Virus record (IMG/VR): IMGVR_UViG_3300033146_004341
Span: 1 to 33,501 of that record
DNA: 33,501 nucleotides
Source of the DNA: a virus
Reading direction: 5' to 3' (one strand)
The position numbers and the translations under genes were made by a program. The notes beneath the pieces were generated by a model. That model saw nothing but the letters and a program-made list of their open reading frames with translations, made no database searches and was not told the origin of the DNA. Shown here one piece after another: positions 15,514-24,904 of this stretch (the stretch's first letter is position 1; each line of letters starts with the position of its first letter).

Positions 15514-15573
15514 TTGTATGGGACGGCGAAAAAATATACAATGAATTGTGGGTTTTAAATGTAAAATATACAA

Positions 15574-16773
15574 ATGGAAATAGACTTTTCAGATAAAAAA
15601 CTTTATAACAAGAAATATATACCATTATTAAGAAATAATAAGAGGTATAATTTTTTGATGTGATGAGGTTGAAGTTGAAAAAGTGTATTTATTAGTCAAA
15701 AAGAAATAATAAAGAGCTTTCAGATAAAAGACAAAATAATGTGCGTTAGGAGAATTAAAGACACATTAAAAGATAGTTGTTTTGCTGAATTAAAATCAAG
15801 AATAAGGGAATGGGATTTGGAACAATATTTTAAAATAAAAACCTCCCCATTATCAATAAGAAATGTTTTGACTTGATGTGAATTCATTTTTAGATGATTA
15901 GATGATAGCGAGAAATTAAAATCTGTTGAATGAGTTGCAAGGATATGGATTGAGGAGGCAACAGAAATTAAAAGAGATGATTTTGACCAGTTAGATTTGA
16001 GGTTGAGGGGGAAAAAAGAAATGCAAATCACTGCTACTTTTAATCCTACGGACGCAGAACACCGACTAAATACAGACTTTTGGATGTTTTGAAATACTAA
16101 TCAATCAGAGTGCTTACATTCTACCTATACAGACAATGCTTTTGTATGAAAAGAATATAAAGAGGTAATGGATAGACTAATAATAACAAATAAAAATTAT
16201 TATAATATTTATGCTTTGGGAGAATGGGGGGTTTTAGAATGAATGATATTTGAGAATTGGGATACTGTGAAAGAAATACCAAAAGAGGCAAAACTATTGT
16301 GATATTGAAAAGATTTTGGATATACAAACGACCCAACAACATTGATTGCTTGATACTTATATAATAACGAGCTATATTTTGATGAGTTGATATTTGAAAG
16401 AGGTTTGACAAACCAAGATATTATTGAAAGATATGGAGAATTAGGGATAAGTATGGATGATGAAATATGGGCAGATAGTGCTGAACCAAAATCAATAGAG
16501 GAAATATACAGGGGTTGATATAATATCCATTGAGTTACTAAGTGAAAAGACAGTATAATGTATTGAATAGATATAATGAAACAATACTTTATTCATATAA
16601 CAGAAAAGAGCTGAAACTTACATAAGGAATTCAAAAAATATGTTTGGGCAAAAGATAAGACAGGAAAAACACTAAATAAACCAATAGATTTATATAATCA
16701 TTGAATTGATTGAGCAAGGTACTTGTGTATGATGACTATAAATCAATCTAGCGATAATGTTTCATTGTTTTAA
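15574..16773 (+). CDS. terL: Terminase large subunit
   Basis: The protein is 399 residues. The Walker A loop is MGGGGSGKSVF (residues 29-39), where four of the five glycines are TGA codons, which alone argues for UGA as glycine. Walker B is VARIWIEEATE, followed by the coupling motif TATFNPTD. The nuclease domain has GKDFGYTNDPT with the first catalytic Asp, an IWADSAEP segment with the second, and NHGIDGARY near the C-terminus with the last. The enzyme packages DNA with ATP and cuts concatemers. ATG 15574 is the first possible start because a TAA lies four codons upstream in this frame. It is shorter than many TerL proteins but complete. Confidence 0.95.
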
Positions 16774-16789
16774 TTATTTATCAACTAAA

Positions 16790-17263
16790 ATGCTAATCGT
16801 TAAAATTAAAGAATATTTGAACGGACACACCATACAAGAACTGTATAATAATACAGGGATAAGCACTGGTGTTTTTTATTCTTTGTTAAAAAGAGATTGG
16901 AAAAAATATAACAAAAATACATTAGATATTTTATATAGTTTTTTCAGATTAGATAGGGACGAATTTTACAATAATAATCTTAAAAAATGGTATCCAAAAA
17001 CATTATCTTTATTTGGGACATTAGTCAGATATAAAAGAGTAAGAAAAAATATAGATATTGATGAGTTGGCACGTATGATGAAAATTGAAAAAAGGGCTTT
17101 ATGTAGATTAGAAAGTTGAGACGCACTACCAACATTTGATAGTTGGACAATACAACATTTAATAATTGCTTTAGATTTCACAAAAGAGGAAATAGAAAAT
17201 ACAAAAAAATATATAGACAATATGAAACGATTGGAAAAAACAGTTAAGAAATATGAAATTTAA
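16790..17263 (+). CDS. Protein with two helix-turn-helix domains
   Basis: The 157-residue protein has two HTH units. The first is near residues 10-45 (GHTIQELYNNTGISTGVFYS, then LLKRDW). The second, near 70-105, is XRE-like (LVRYKRVRKNIDIDELARMM and KIEKRALCRLESG). The start ATG 16790 is chosen over an upstream in-frame ATG at 16757 that would overlap the terminase gene. It lies between the terminase and the portal genes, where phages rarely keep a regulator, and the first copy of the late repeat follows its stop directly. It is a good candidate for a regulator of late transcription, possibly acting at those repeats. That link is inference only. Confidence 0.7.
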
Positions 17264-17277
17264 AAGACATTGAATAA
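17263..17277 (+). promoter_or_regulatory. Late repeat AAAGACATTGAATAA, copy 1
   Basis: It overlaps the stop codon of the two-HTH gene and lies 51 bases upstream of the portal start. It is one of seven copies confined to the late module. It shows no consistent -10 box at 16-18 bp, so it is not a plain sigma70 promoter. Confidence 0.6.
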
Positions 17278-17327
17278 TTTAATTATTATGTTAAGTTGAA
17301 TATAATTTATTTTAAATAAAAAAATCA

Positions 17328-18602
17328 ATGACACAAATAGAAATAATCAAATCAATAGACCCAAGGAGCAAACAAGTTAAAAACGAGTCTTTGTCTGTAT
17401 GAGTAAGAACACCGGATATCCCATTTGAAACATTAATTAATTTATATTATGATAGTTTTATTGTAGGATGATTGACAGATAAAATTGCAACTGCTATTGC
17501 AAGTGGATTTGAAACACAAGACGAAAATTTATTATCAATATTGAATAATATTGACCAAGAATTTTTATCAAGAAATAAGATACTTTGTTGAAATGCTTTT
17601 GTTGAAGTGATAAGAGATGGAAGCTGAAAGGTTGTTGATTTACTACCAATATTGTGAAATACAATACTTGTTATGGAGGATTGAGATGGATATAAACAAC
17701 AAATAGGAACAAACACTGTTTATTTCAATAAGTTTACACCTATTGCAGAGAGGAGAGAAAAAATTTTGATATATGAACAATCTCCTGCAAAAGCTGATGA
17801 ATTAGTAAATACTTGAAAGGGTTGTGGTTTCAATCCAAACTTAAATGAGGTTTTTCAATTTAGAAATACATCATTAAAAACAATATACTATGGGAGTAGT
17901 TTTTATGAAAGTGTTATCCATCAATTAGTTTTAGTTGAGCAAATAGATAAATTTTATAGTTCCGGTTTCAATAATGGAATGATAAAAGCTAAAATGATTT
18001 ATCCAAAAAATGAGAAAAAGAAATTTTCAGAAAATGATAAAAAAGTATTAAAAGAATTTATAAAATCTAAAATGAAATGATTGGATAAATCTTTTTCAAC
18101 TGCTGTTATAGATTTAGAGATTTGACAGTTAGATTTAGAACACAATATTGACGCAAATGCTTTTATAGCTTATAGACAAGAACTATTAAAGAGTGTTTGA
18201 ATAGCTTTAAACGTTCCATACGATATGTTGATTAGTGATAATTCAAACAAGGCAACAAGTCAAACAAGCAAAGAAACATTTAATCAATATACAATTATTC
18301 CACTACAAAATCAATTAATAAAAGATTTTAAATTAATATTTTCAGAGGATTACAAAGTTGAGGATTTGACATATAAAATAATAGACACAAAAGATGAAAA
18401 AGAACAAATGGAGGTATATACAGGATATAAAAAAGCAGGGATAATGACACCAAACGAGGTAAGGCAAAAAATATGATTAGATATTATAGAGGGATGAGAT
18501 GAATTGAGAGTAAGCGATACAAAAACAGAAGTAATGAAAGAAGCAAACAATTTTTACCAAAAATTAACTGATTTAGAGAATGATTTATGACAAAATCTAT
18601 AA
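17328..18602 (+). CDS. Portal protein
   Basis: The protein is 424 residues, normal for siphovirus portals. Visible blocks are the opening VGVRTPDIPFETLINLYYDS, GLTDKIATAIASGF, then ILCGNAFVEVIRDG, LLPILGNTILV and, later, KTIYYGSSFYESVIH. The wing and stem region includes LKSVGIALNVPYDMLISDNS and TSKETFNQYTIIPLQNQLIKD, both typical of phage portals. The dodecamer would form the DNA entry vertex and dock the terminase. It overlaps the MuF-like gene by 23 bases. About two thirds of the glycines appear to be TGA. It is the first head gene behind late repeat copy 1, which suggests transcription starts there. Confidence 0.88.
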
Positions 18603-19371
18603 AATTAAATTAGAAAAAGACAAAAGAAAACTATTTGATTTGGGATGAGAAAAGTTGATAAAATTACAAATAAAATATATATGAGTAATAGAAAAAATAT
18701 TAAAGCAACAATATAGAAAAACAATTAAAGAGTTGAAAACAAATAGTGAGGTAAATTTCAATGATATTTTTATAGACCAAAAGCAATTCATAAAAAAAGA
18801 TTTTCAAGAAAATATTAATAAATTTGTGTTAATGATTTCAAGAGCTTTTAAAATATGAATAAAAGAACTAAATAATACAATGAAAGCAGAGGTTAAGGTT
18901 GATAGTTCTTTTTGATTAGACGCAGAATATTCAGTAAATTATGCTAAAAAATACTCGGCTGATTTAGTTACAAATATAGATGAATATACAAAAAAAAGTA
19001 TAAATAAAGTAATTGTTGATTGAATAGAAAAATGATATTGAACGAATAAAATAAAAGCAACTTTATTAGAAAACTATGCTTTCAGTAATTATAGAGCCTC
19101 GCTTATAGCAAGCAATGAGATATGAAAGGCTTATATTGAATGACAAGACCAACAATTTGATTATTATAGGCAAGAATATGGACAAACAGGACGAAAAAAC
19201 TGGATAAGTCACAGGGATGATAGAACTTCGGCAGGATGTTTAGAGAATGATAATCAAGGATGGATAGAACAAGACAGAGAGTTTCAATCGTGAAATATGT
19301 TACCACCAAGATTTCCTTGATGTAGATGTAGATTGACATATAGACTATTCAAACCAAAAGACATTGAATAA
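18580..19371 (+). CDS. MuF-like minor head protein
   Basis: The 263-residue product starts inside the portal gene (ATG 18580), as is common. The C-terminal part holds the Mu gpF / SPP1 gp7 signature: RASLIASNEIGKAYIEGQ, then GRKNWISHRDDRTSAGCLEN, and MLPPRFPGCRCRLTY, where the C-R-C near the end is characteristic. The N-terminal half is helical and charged. These proteins bind DNA near the portal and aid head assembly or DNA entry. The last codons (KDIE, stop) are formed by late repeat copy 2, so the repeat is partly coding here. Glycines in NEIGKAY, QSGNM and FPGCR are TGA. Confidence 0.82.
19357..19371 (+). promoter_or_regulatory. Late repeat, copy 2
   Basis: AAAGACATTGAATAA encodes the last three residues and the stop of the MuF-like protein in this copy. 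The next start (protease) is 51 bases downstream, behind one of the few AGGAG sequences in the window. Confidence 0.6.
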
Positions 19372-19421
19372 ATTTGAATAAATAAGTATAAAAAAGATAA
19401 TTTATTATTAATAAAGGAGAA

Positions 19422-19790
19422 ATGGAACAAGTAAAGATAATTAAAACAGATAATTCGTTCAATACAGTATTATTTGTTGCATTAGCACCGGACGAGGAAG
19501 ACAGAAATGGGGATGTAATAACAGAGGATGAAATAACTAAAACTGCACACGACTTTATCAGAAATTTAAATAAAAAAGCTGTAAATGTAGACCATAAAGA
19601 AAATACAGATATTGATAATGCAGAATTTGTTGAAAGTTTTGTTGCTCCAGTTGATATATCAGTATGAGATGAAACAATCCAAAAATGAAGTTGGATAATT
19701 TGAATTAAATTTGATGAAAAAACATATACTAATATAAAAAAATGAGAATACATTTGAATTAGTATAGAATGAAAATGAAACAGAGAATAA
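19422..19790 (+). CDS. XkdF-like prohead serine protease domain
   Basis: This 122-residue product matches the protease domain of XkdF-type proteins: NTVLFVALAPDEEDRNGDVI, then TAHDFIRNLNKKAVNVDHKE with the likely catalytic histidine, FVESFVAPVDISVG, KGSWIIGIKF and the final block GEYIGISIEGKGN, which holds the likely serine. In other phages this domain is the front of a longer protein. Here it ends at TAA and its usual C-terminal continuation seems to be the next gene. It would cleave scaffold and capsid proteins during maturation. An AAAGGAG sequence lies just before ATG, unusual in this phage, though very close to the start. Confidence 0.75.
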
Positions 19791-19813
19791 TTTATTATAT
19801 AAAAAAAATATTT

Positions 19814-20011
19814 ATGTTTAATATAAAAGATGTTATTGTAGATAAGATTAGTTTAATTACAAAAGGGAAAAGACCGGCTGTTGAAAAAGCTGAAACAAAA
19901 TTTAGTATATTTAAAATGGCTAAAGTAATTAATAAAGAACAGAATACAAAGTTGGATAAAATCATAAAGGGATATGATGAAACTTTAAAAGACATTGAAA
20001 ATAAAGATTAA
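19814..20011 (+). CDS. Possible C-terminal part of the XkdF protease, split
   Basis: Read from ATG 19814 this is a 65-residue product starting MFNIKDVIVDKISLITKGKR. The segment VDKISLITKGKRPAVEKAET resembles the short region that follows the protease domain in XkdF proteins, so the two genes may be one ancestral gene split by a stop and frame change. A longer version from ATG 19769 overlaps the protease gene and adds a basic hydrophobic stretch. The last residues (KDIENKD) are formed by late repeat copy 3. It precedes the scaffold gene, as expected for this position. Confidence 0.5.
   Translation: MFNIKDVIVDKISLITKGKRPAVEKAETKFSIFKMAKVINKEQNTKLDKIIKGYDETLKDIENKD
19988..20002 (+). promoter_or_regulatory. 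Late repeat, copy 3 (variant)
   Basis: AAAGACATTGAAAAT, with GAAAAT in place of GAATAA, is within the last codons of the gene ending at 20011. A TATAAT box (20028-20033) lies 25 bases further on without a good -35. The scaffold gene starts 72 bases after the repeat. Confidence 0.5.
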
Positions 20012-20074
20012 CTGGTTAATTATACAGTATAATGTAAAGGTCGCATACATTAATTTATATTTTAAAACAACTTA

Positions 20075-20506
20075 ATGAAAGAAAAGATACAAAAGTTGGT
20101 TGAGCTTAACAAAGAAGTTGCTGAACTAATTAAGGATGAAAAGATGGATGACGCTATTGCAAAACTTGATGAAGTTCAAGAATTGACAAAAACGTTTGAA
20201 GTTAAAAAGGAAGTTGAAAAAGAGGATAAAAAAGAAGTAGAGGACGTTAAAAAAGATGAGGAAAGCGAAGAAGTTAAAAAGACAATGGAGGAGATGAGTA
20301 AATACGTTAGTTTAAACATTACTGCTGAAAGTATAAAGGGACTAATGGAGGACTTTAATGAGTTGAAAACTACAATTACTAAAAATGAGGAAATATTGAA
20401 TGATAGATTGGAAAAAATTGAAAATGCTAAAAGTATTTCAAAACAATCTAAAGAGGAAAATATTTCAAAAGAAAATAGTGTTTGGGATGGGTTAGGTATT
20501 TTATAA
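20075..20506 (+). CDS. Probable capsid scaffold protein
   Basis: This 143-residue protein lies between protease and capsid genes, the usual scaffold position. It is a strongly acidic coiled coil: KIQKLVELNKEVAELIKDEK, DDAIAKLDEVQELTK, then a run of Glu, Lys and Val (EKEDKKEVEDVKKDEESEEV) and a second coiled coil with LNDRLEKIENAK. It ends ENSVWDGLGIL, a short hydrophobic tail that could bind capsid subunits. It contains no TGA codon at all. Scaffold proteins are removed by the protease as the head matures. The call rests on position and composition, not on a family signature. Confidence 0.65.
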   Translation: MKEKIQKLVELNKEVAELIKDEKMDDAIAKLDEVQELTKTFEVKKEVEKEDKKEVEDVKKDEESEEVKKTMEEMSKYVSLNITAESIKGLMEDFNELKTTITKNEEILNDRLEKIENAKSISKQSKEENISKENSVWDGLGIL

Positions 20507-20526
20507 TTTATTAATAATTAAAAACA

Positions 20527-21699
20527 ATGAGTGAAACAAAGGAACAAAAAATCAATAAGGTATTTAATGGATGAGATAGTTCATCATTAGTGCATTTAAA
20601 TACAAAACAAGCTGATAAATTTATTGATTACGTAGTTGACGAGTCGGTAATTTTGAAAGGTGCAAGGATTATTAGAATGAATACTCCAAAACAAGATATT
20701 GGAAAAATCGGGATATCAGATGAAATATTACATCCTGCAACACAAGGTTCAGCATTAAATAGTTCAAAAAGAACTACTGCAACACCAAGTAAAATTACAT
20801 TAACTACTAAAGAAGTTATTGGAGAAGTTAGATTATATGATGATGAATTAGAAGACAATATTGAATGAGTGAGCTTTAAAGAACATATGATGAGAATGGT
20901 TGCTAAAAAAGTTGCTAATCAATTAGAAAAAACATCTTTATATTCAAGAGCATTAGCAAATCCTACAACTTTGTTAGAAATGTTTGATGGTTTTGTTAAA
21001 AGAATTGAAAATAATTGAGTAGTAGTTGACGCAAATGATACTACATTATTTTCAGATAGATATATTGATAAAGACAAGTTGGCTAAATTAAGAAAAGGAA
21101 TTGAAACTAAATATAGAACTACTTTGAATAAAATGTATTTACCGGATGATTTAGCAATAGATTATGAAGTTAAATACGAAGCAAGTGCAAATTCAGTTAA
21201 TAAATATGGAGCTTTCGGAATTGAATTCACAAAAGCAAACTTATTAGGAACAGAAAGAGCAGTTGCAGTTGCAAGTTGATTTACTGCTACATTAACAGCG
21301 TCGCCTAGTGCAACAGATGTTGATATAGAGGTTGACGACACTACTGGAGCAACAGTAGGTGACCAAATAACATTGGCATTATGAGGAGATAAAGAGTTTA
21401 CTACTACTATTAAAACAGTAACAGATTGAACTCATCTTGAATTAAATGACGCTTTGTTGTATGATTATACATACACATTACCTACTGAAAATTCAGTAAT
21501 TGAAACTATTTCAAATGGTGTTGATGTAATACTTACACCAAGTTATAATTTCATTTATGGAATTCAAAGAGATATAACAATTGAACCGGACAGAGTTGCA
21601 AAAGAAAGAGCAACAGACTTCGTTATTACTATGAGGATTGATTTCCAAGTAGAAAATGAAGCAATGACAGGAATATTGAAAAACGTTCAAGCAAGATAA
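20527..21699 (+). CDS. Major capsid protein (HK97-like fold)
   Basis: The 390-residue protein follows the scaffold gene by 20 bases and is closed by a strong terminator. The N-domain has RIIRMNTPKQDIGKIG and TTKEVIGEVRLYDDELEDNI, and the C-terminus has ERATDFVITMRIDFQVENEA, all capsid-like. Residues about 252-325 (ASGFTATLTASPSATDVDIE and following) look like an inserted beta-sandwich decoration domain between two halves of the A-domain. Only 6 of 23 glycines are TGA by hand count, much less than in other genes, with GGA preferred. As the most abundant phage protein it may have been selected to avoid the reassigned codon. The fold is inferred from position and pattern. Confidence 0.8.
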
Positions 21700-21724
21700 T
21701 AGGAATATTATCAATAAATAAATT

Positions 21725-21751
21725 AACTAGTCAGAAATGGCTAGTTTTTTT
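21725..21751 (+). terminator. Strong terminator after the capsid gene
   Basis: AACTAGTCA (21725-21733) and TGGCTAGTT (21738-21746) pair over nine bases, including one G-T, across a GAAA tetraloop, and the T run continues to 21751. Late repeat copy 4 follows two bases later, so one transcript ends and the next may begin here. Confidence 0.85.
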
Positions 21752-21752
21752 A

Positions 21753-21767
21753 AAAGACATTGAATAA
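21753..21767 (+). promoter_or_regulatory. Late repeat, copy 4
   Basis: AAAGACATTGAATAA directly follows the capsid terminator and is 54 bases upstream of the next start. A terminator followed at once by this repeat is the best evidence that the repeat marks a transcription start. Confidence 0.65.
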
Positions 21768-21821
21768 AATGTTAGATAAATTAAAGTAGATAGTACTTTA
21801 TTATTTTATAAATAAAAAGAA

Positions 21822-22052
21822 ATGAAAATGACTAAACTAGTAAATATTAAAAAGAGAACTTTCAATGGAACAAAACATTTGGGAACTATTAATGTTGAGG
21901 AAAAAAATGTTGAATTTTTTATCAGAAATTGATTTGAAAAAGTAATTAAAACAGAAAAAATTGAAGAAATAATTGATGAAAAAAAAGAGGAAAAAAAAGA
22001 GAAAAAAAAAGTAGTAATTAAAAAGAAAAATAAAAAAAAAGGTAGAAAATAA
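21822..22052 (+). CDS. Small lysine-rich protein, 76 aa
   Basis: The N-terminal part (VNIKKRTFNGTKHLGTINVE, then FFIRNGFEKVIKTE) looks like a small fold of the kind seen in phage head or connector accessory proteins. The C-terminal third is a Lys- and Glu-rich tail (EEIIDEKKEEKKEKKKVV) that ends in KKKNKKKGRK and is strongly basic. It lies between the capsid gene and the first connector. One glycine of three is TGA. A DNA- or capsid-contacting role is possible. I cannot name a family. Confidence 0.6.
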
Positions 22053-22077
22053 AATTTAAATTATTTTACAAGAAATA

Positions 22078-22632
22078 ATGGAATATACAACATTAGATAA
22101 TTTAAAGGAATATTTGGGAATTGTTTGAAATGATAATAATACTTTCCTTGAAAAAATAATCAAAAAAACAACAGCACAATTTGACAAATATTTGTGAAGA
22201 AATTTAGAATTAAAGAGCTACACAGAATATATTCCAACAGATTATGATGATATTCTTATAACTGGAGTTTGACCTATTACTGATATAATAACTTTAAAAA
22301 CTGATGATGTAAATTGAGAATTGATAAATTATACAAGGACTGATTGAAATATCGTATTTCTTAAAAGTTCCAACGTAGGAATGGTATATATCGAATACAA
22401 TTCTGGTTATATTTTATCAGATATTTTAGATGTGGAACAATCTTGTTTGGAGGTTTGCAGTAATTTATGGAATTCAACCACTATGAGTTGAAACGAGGTA
22501 AATGTGAAAAATAAAAAGATTGAAACATTAAGCAAAACTTATTTTACACCGGAGGAGATGAATTGATGAAATAAAATAGATTTTAGAGAAACATTGGATA
22601 ATTATAAAACTTTAACACCTTATATTGTATAA
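22078..22632 (+). CDS. Head-tail connector (adaptor), HK97 gp6-like
   Basis: The 184-residue protein starts MEYTTLDNLKEYLGIVGNDN and has LEKIIKKTTAQFDKYLGRNL, which is the beginning of the small helical connector family. The stretch ITGVGPITDIITLKTDD and VYIEYNSGY, followed by helices with EQSCLEVCSNLWN, are typical. It comes directly after the head genes, as expected for the ring that joins the portal to the stopper. Glycines in YLGRN, VGPI, MSGNE and MNGGNK are TGA. It overlaps no gene and its stop is followed by the next ATG with zero spacing. Confidence 0.75.
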
Positions 22633-22989
22633 ATGAGCTTTCTTGATACTTTTTGAACTGATTTGAATAGGACAATATGAATATATCCTTTAATAAAGGA
22701 AATAAATTGAATTTGAGCAACTATTGATACACGACCAACAGTGTCTACTTCGTGAATAAAATGTTTTTTATCGTTAAAGTCGCAAAAATATAATCAATAT
22801 ATTGAAAATGAAGTTGAATATGTAAAAGCAACACACCAAGTAAGATTAGAACTATGAAATACAATAAATATAGGGGATAAAATCAAGGATGAATATAATA
22901 TAGATTATACAGTTAAATTTTTATCAAAAATACCTTGATTTGATTGAGTGGATGACCATTTGTTTTTATTGGTTGAGATTGTTACATAA
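22633..22989 (+). CDS. Head-closure (stopper)-like protein
   Basis: This 118-residue protein directly follows the adaptor gene. It has a short amphipathic N-terminus (LDTFGTDLNRTIGIYPLIKE) and a beta-rich body, including SGIKCFLSLKSQKYNQYIEN and ATHQVRLELGNTINIGDKIK, ending with VDDHLFLLVEIVT. The strand-rich, 110-120 residue form fits the stopper or head-closure proteins of siphoviruses. The assignment depends on gene order. It ends one base before the next start. Confidence 0.6.
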
Positions 22990-22990
22990 A

Positions 22991-23347
22991 ATGACTAAAT
23001 TGAAATTGAATACTGAAAAAATAAACAAAGCAATGTCTATGGCTTTATATGATAGCGTTTTATTATTACAGGAAAGAATAATTGAGATTACTCCAAGAGA
23101 TTTGAAAAGACCACCAAAAAATCCATCAGCAAAAGTAACTGGAAATTTAAAAAGAAGTATTGCATATCAAAAAATGTCAGAATTTCAATATAAAATAGGA
23201 ACAACACAATGAATGGCTGAATATTGAGCACATTTGGAGTTTGGAACAGTAAGAATGGAACCAAGAAGTTTTTTGAGAAAATGAATTGCAGATAATAAAA
23301 ATGATATTATAAAACATTTTGGTAAAATATTCAGTAGGTTGCTGTAA
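22991..23347 (+). CDS. Neck or tail-completion protein, HK97 gp10-like
   Basis: The product is 118 residues. The N-terminal helix (KINKAMSMALYDSVLLLQER) leads to the family pattern PSAKVTGNLKRSIAYQKMS, then KIGTTQGMAEYGAHLEFGTV and EPRSFLRKGIADN. The A-x-Y-G-A-x-x-E-F-G-T and R-x-F-L-R blocks are strong hallmarks of the gp10-like neck family. Glycines in TQGMAEYGA and RKGIAD are TGA. It should bind the connector to the tail. The stop overlaps late repeat copy 5. Confidence 0.82.
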
Positions 23348-23360
23348 AGACATTGAAAAT
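23346..23360 (+). promoter_or_regulatory. Late repeat, copy 5 (variant)
   Basis: AAAGACATTGAAAAT begins in the stop codon of the neck gene. The next start is only 27 bases downstream, nearer than for the other copies. A TATAAT box (23373-23378) follows. Confidence 0.5.
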
Positions 23361-23387
23361 AAACTTTATTAATATAATCATAAAAAT

Positions 23388-23762
23388 ATGATAAACGTAA
23401 AAGAATTTATTTATAATGAACTTATAAATAATGAGGAATTATCAGAACTTGTTTGAACTAGAATATATCCAAGTATTTCGCCGTTAAACACTGCTTGACC
23501 ATTGATTTTATATAATAGAGTTGCTAACTCAACCATTGATACGAAAGGGATAAGAAATGACCTCTTTCAAATCAGCGTTTGGGGTAAGGATATAAATATA
23601 AATGAAATGATAATGGGTGCGACCACTACTTTGTTTAATGGGTTGAAAAAACCACCAGTGAAATATTGTTATATAAAGGGGATAAATGAAACCTTTGATA
23701 AGGAAACTTGAATGTTTGGTCTACACATAACAATACATATAAAATTGTTTGATGTGGAATAA
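23388..23762 (+). CDS. Tail-terminator-like protein (DUF3168-like)
   Basis: The 124-residue product begins with a helix, VKEFIYNELINNEELSELVG, followed by RIYPSISPLNTAGPLILYNR and DLFQISVWGKDINI, which is the usual order of the small alpha-beta tail-completion proteins: helix, then strands with a P-L-I-x-Y pattern and a F-Q-I-S-V-W strand. The C-terminal strands include MFGLHITIHIKLFD. It lies between neck and tail tube genes, the place of the tail terminator. Glycines in LVGTR and TAGPL are TGA. The call combines pattern and order. Confidence 0.72.
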
Positions 23763-23786
23763 AAATTTATATTTTAAAAAGAGAAA

Positions 23787-24557
23787 ATGCAAAATTCAGT
23801 TCAAAAAATAAAGTCAGTTAGATTTTGAAGTGGGATATTATCTATTTCTGCTGATGATTGAGCAACTTGGGTAAACTTAGGAGCTTTAAAAGACGCAAAT
23901 TTAAATGTTTCAAAATCTATTTCAGAAATTGTCGTAGATAATGCAAAATTACCACCAAAAGTTAAAATAGACGAGGCAGTATTTAGTGCTAATTTATATG
24001 AAGTTGATTTGGAAAATTTTCAAACAATAGATTGATTAGCAACATATAGTTCTGTTGATACAACTCCAGTTGCAGTTGTAGGGGAAGCATTAGGAACAGG
24101 ATGGACAATAGATACACCAATAAAACTTGAAAATAAAAATTGAGATAACACAGAAGTTGCAAGTATAACTATTGATGAGGATTGAAGTGCTTTGGTATTA
24201 GATACTGATTATAGAGTTTATGTTGATTGAGGATATACTTATATATTACCAATGACAGCACAAACAGGAGTATTAGACGCAGATTATACATATACACCAA
24301 TTGTAAGTTCACAACAATTATTTCAAGATATTATCAAAACACTTGCAACAAATAGGTTCAAGTTTGAAAATACAGACGAAAATTGAAAGGTATTTGGGAT
24401 TGAATTTTATGAGGGATATAATAGAGCAGGAATTGAGGCAACATTCTTACCGGATGACACCACTGATGACGCAATGAATATTCCAATTGAAATAAAAGCA
24501 TATCCAGTAACGTGAAGTCAAAATTTATTTAGAATTTATGATGAACAAAACGTGTAA
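23787..24557 (+). CDS. Major tail (tube) protein
   Basis: The 256-residue, beta-rich protein follows the tail-terminator-like gene and precedes the chaperone-position genes. Visible stretches are VRFGSGILSISADDGATWV, NLGALKDANLNVSKSISEIV and a C-terminal half with KTLATNRFKFENTDENGK and IEFYEGYNRAGIEATFLP. The middle (residues about 110-175, with GTGWTIDTPIKLENKNG and an EDGSALVLDTDYRVYVD stretch) looks like an inserted Ig-like domain. Glycines are mixed TGA and GGA. It would stack as hexamers to form the tail. Late repeat copy 6 covers its stop. Confidence 0.78.
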
Positions 24558-24570
24558 AGACATTGAATAA
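24556..24570 (+). promoter_or_regulatory. Late repeat, copy 6
   Basis: AAAGACATTGAATAA begins in the tail-tube stop codon. A terminator (24583-24608) lies between this repeat and the next gene, 55 bases away, so if the repeat is a start site its RNA would meet the terminator at once. An RNA-level role must therefore also be considered. Confidence 0.55.
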
Positions 24571-24582
24571 TATTTTAGAAAG

Positions 24583-24608
24583 ACTATCTTGTAAGAGATA
24601 GTTTTTTT
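24583..24608 (+). terminator. Terminator after the tail-tube gene
   Basis: ACTATCT (24583-24589) pairs with AGATAGT (24596-24602), with a 6-nt loop, and the T run continues to 24608. It separates the strongly expressed tail-tube gene from the following tail-assembly genes. Confidence 0.75.
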
Positions 24609-24625
24609 ATACTTAAAAAATATTA

Positions 24626-24904
24626 ATGGAGTATAATTTAGATGAAAATGAGGAAATAGATAATATAAAAATAAATTGAATAAATTATGATGTTTGAGAT
24701 ATCCCTTTAACTATTTTGGAGGAGATTTTGGAAATAAAAACGGGATTATTTAGTAAAAGTTTGATGAACCAATGGAAACCAATTTGTAAAAAAATATTAG
24801 AGATAAGAAATAATAATATAAATATTGATAATTTAACAGAAAAGAAATTATTAGCTTTTATTCAATATATAAAAAATAAAATATCAAAATGACAACTTTG
24901 ATAA
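24626..24904 (+). CDS. Tail-assembly-chaperone-position protein, 92 aa
   Basis: This acidic, helical protein (EYNLDENEEIDNIKINGINY, LTILEEILEIKTGLFSKSLMN) sits between the tail tube and the gene that precedes the tape measure, the standard place for the G-type tail assembly chaperone. It overlaps the next gene by 16 bases. The two frames are related by -1, which is also the relation of G and T in lambda-like phages, but the downstream gene has its own ATG. No sequence signature is conserved in such proteins, so the call is positional. Four TGA codons encode glycine, one as the last residue. Confidence 0.55.

Noticed and set aside
15518-15583. A 21-codon ORF between terminase small and large subunit genes
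   Set aside because: Too short, overlaps the terL start and shows no motif.
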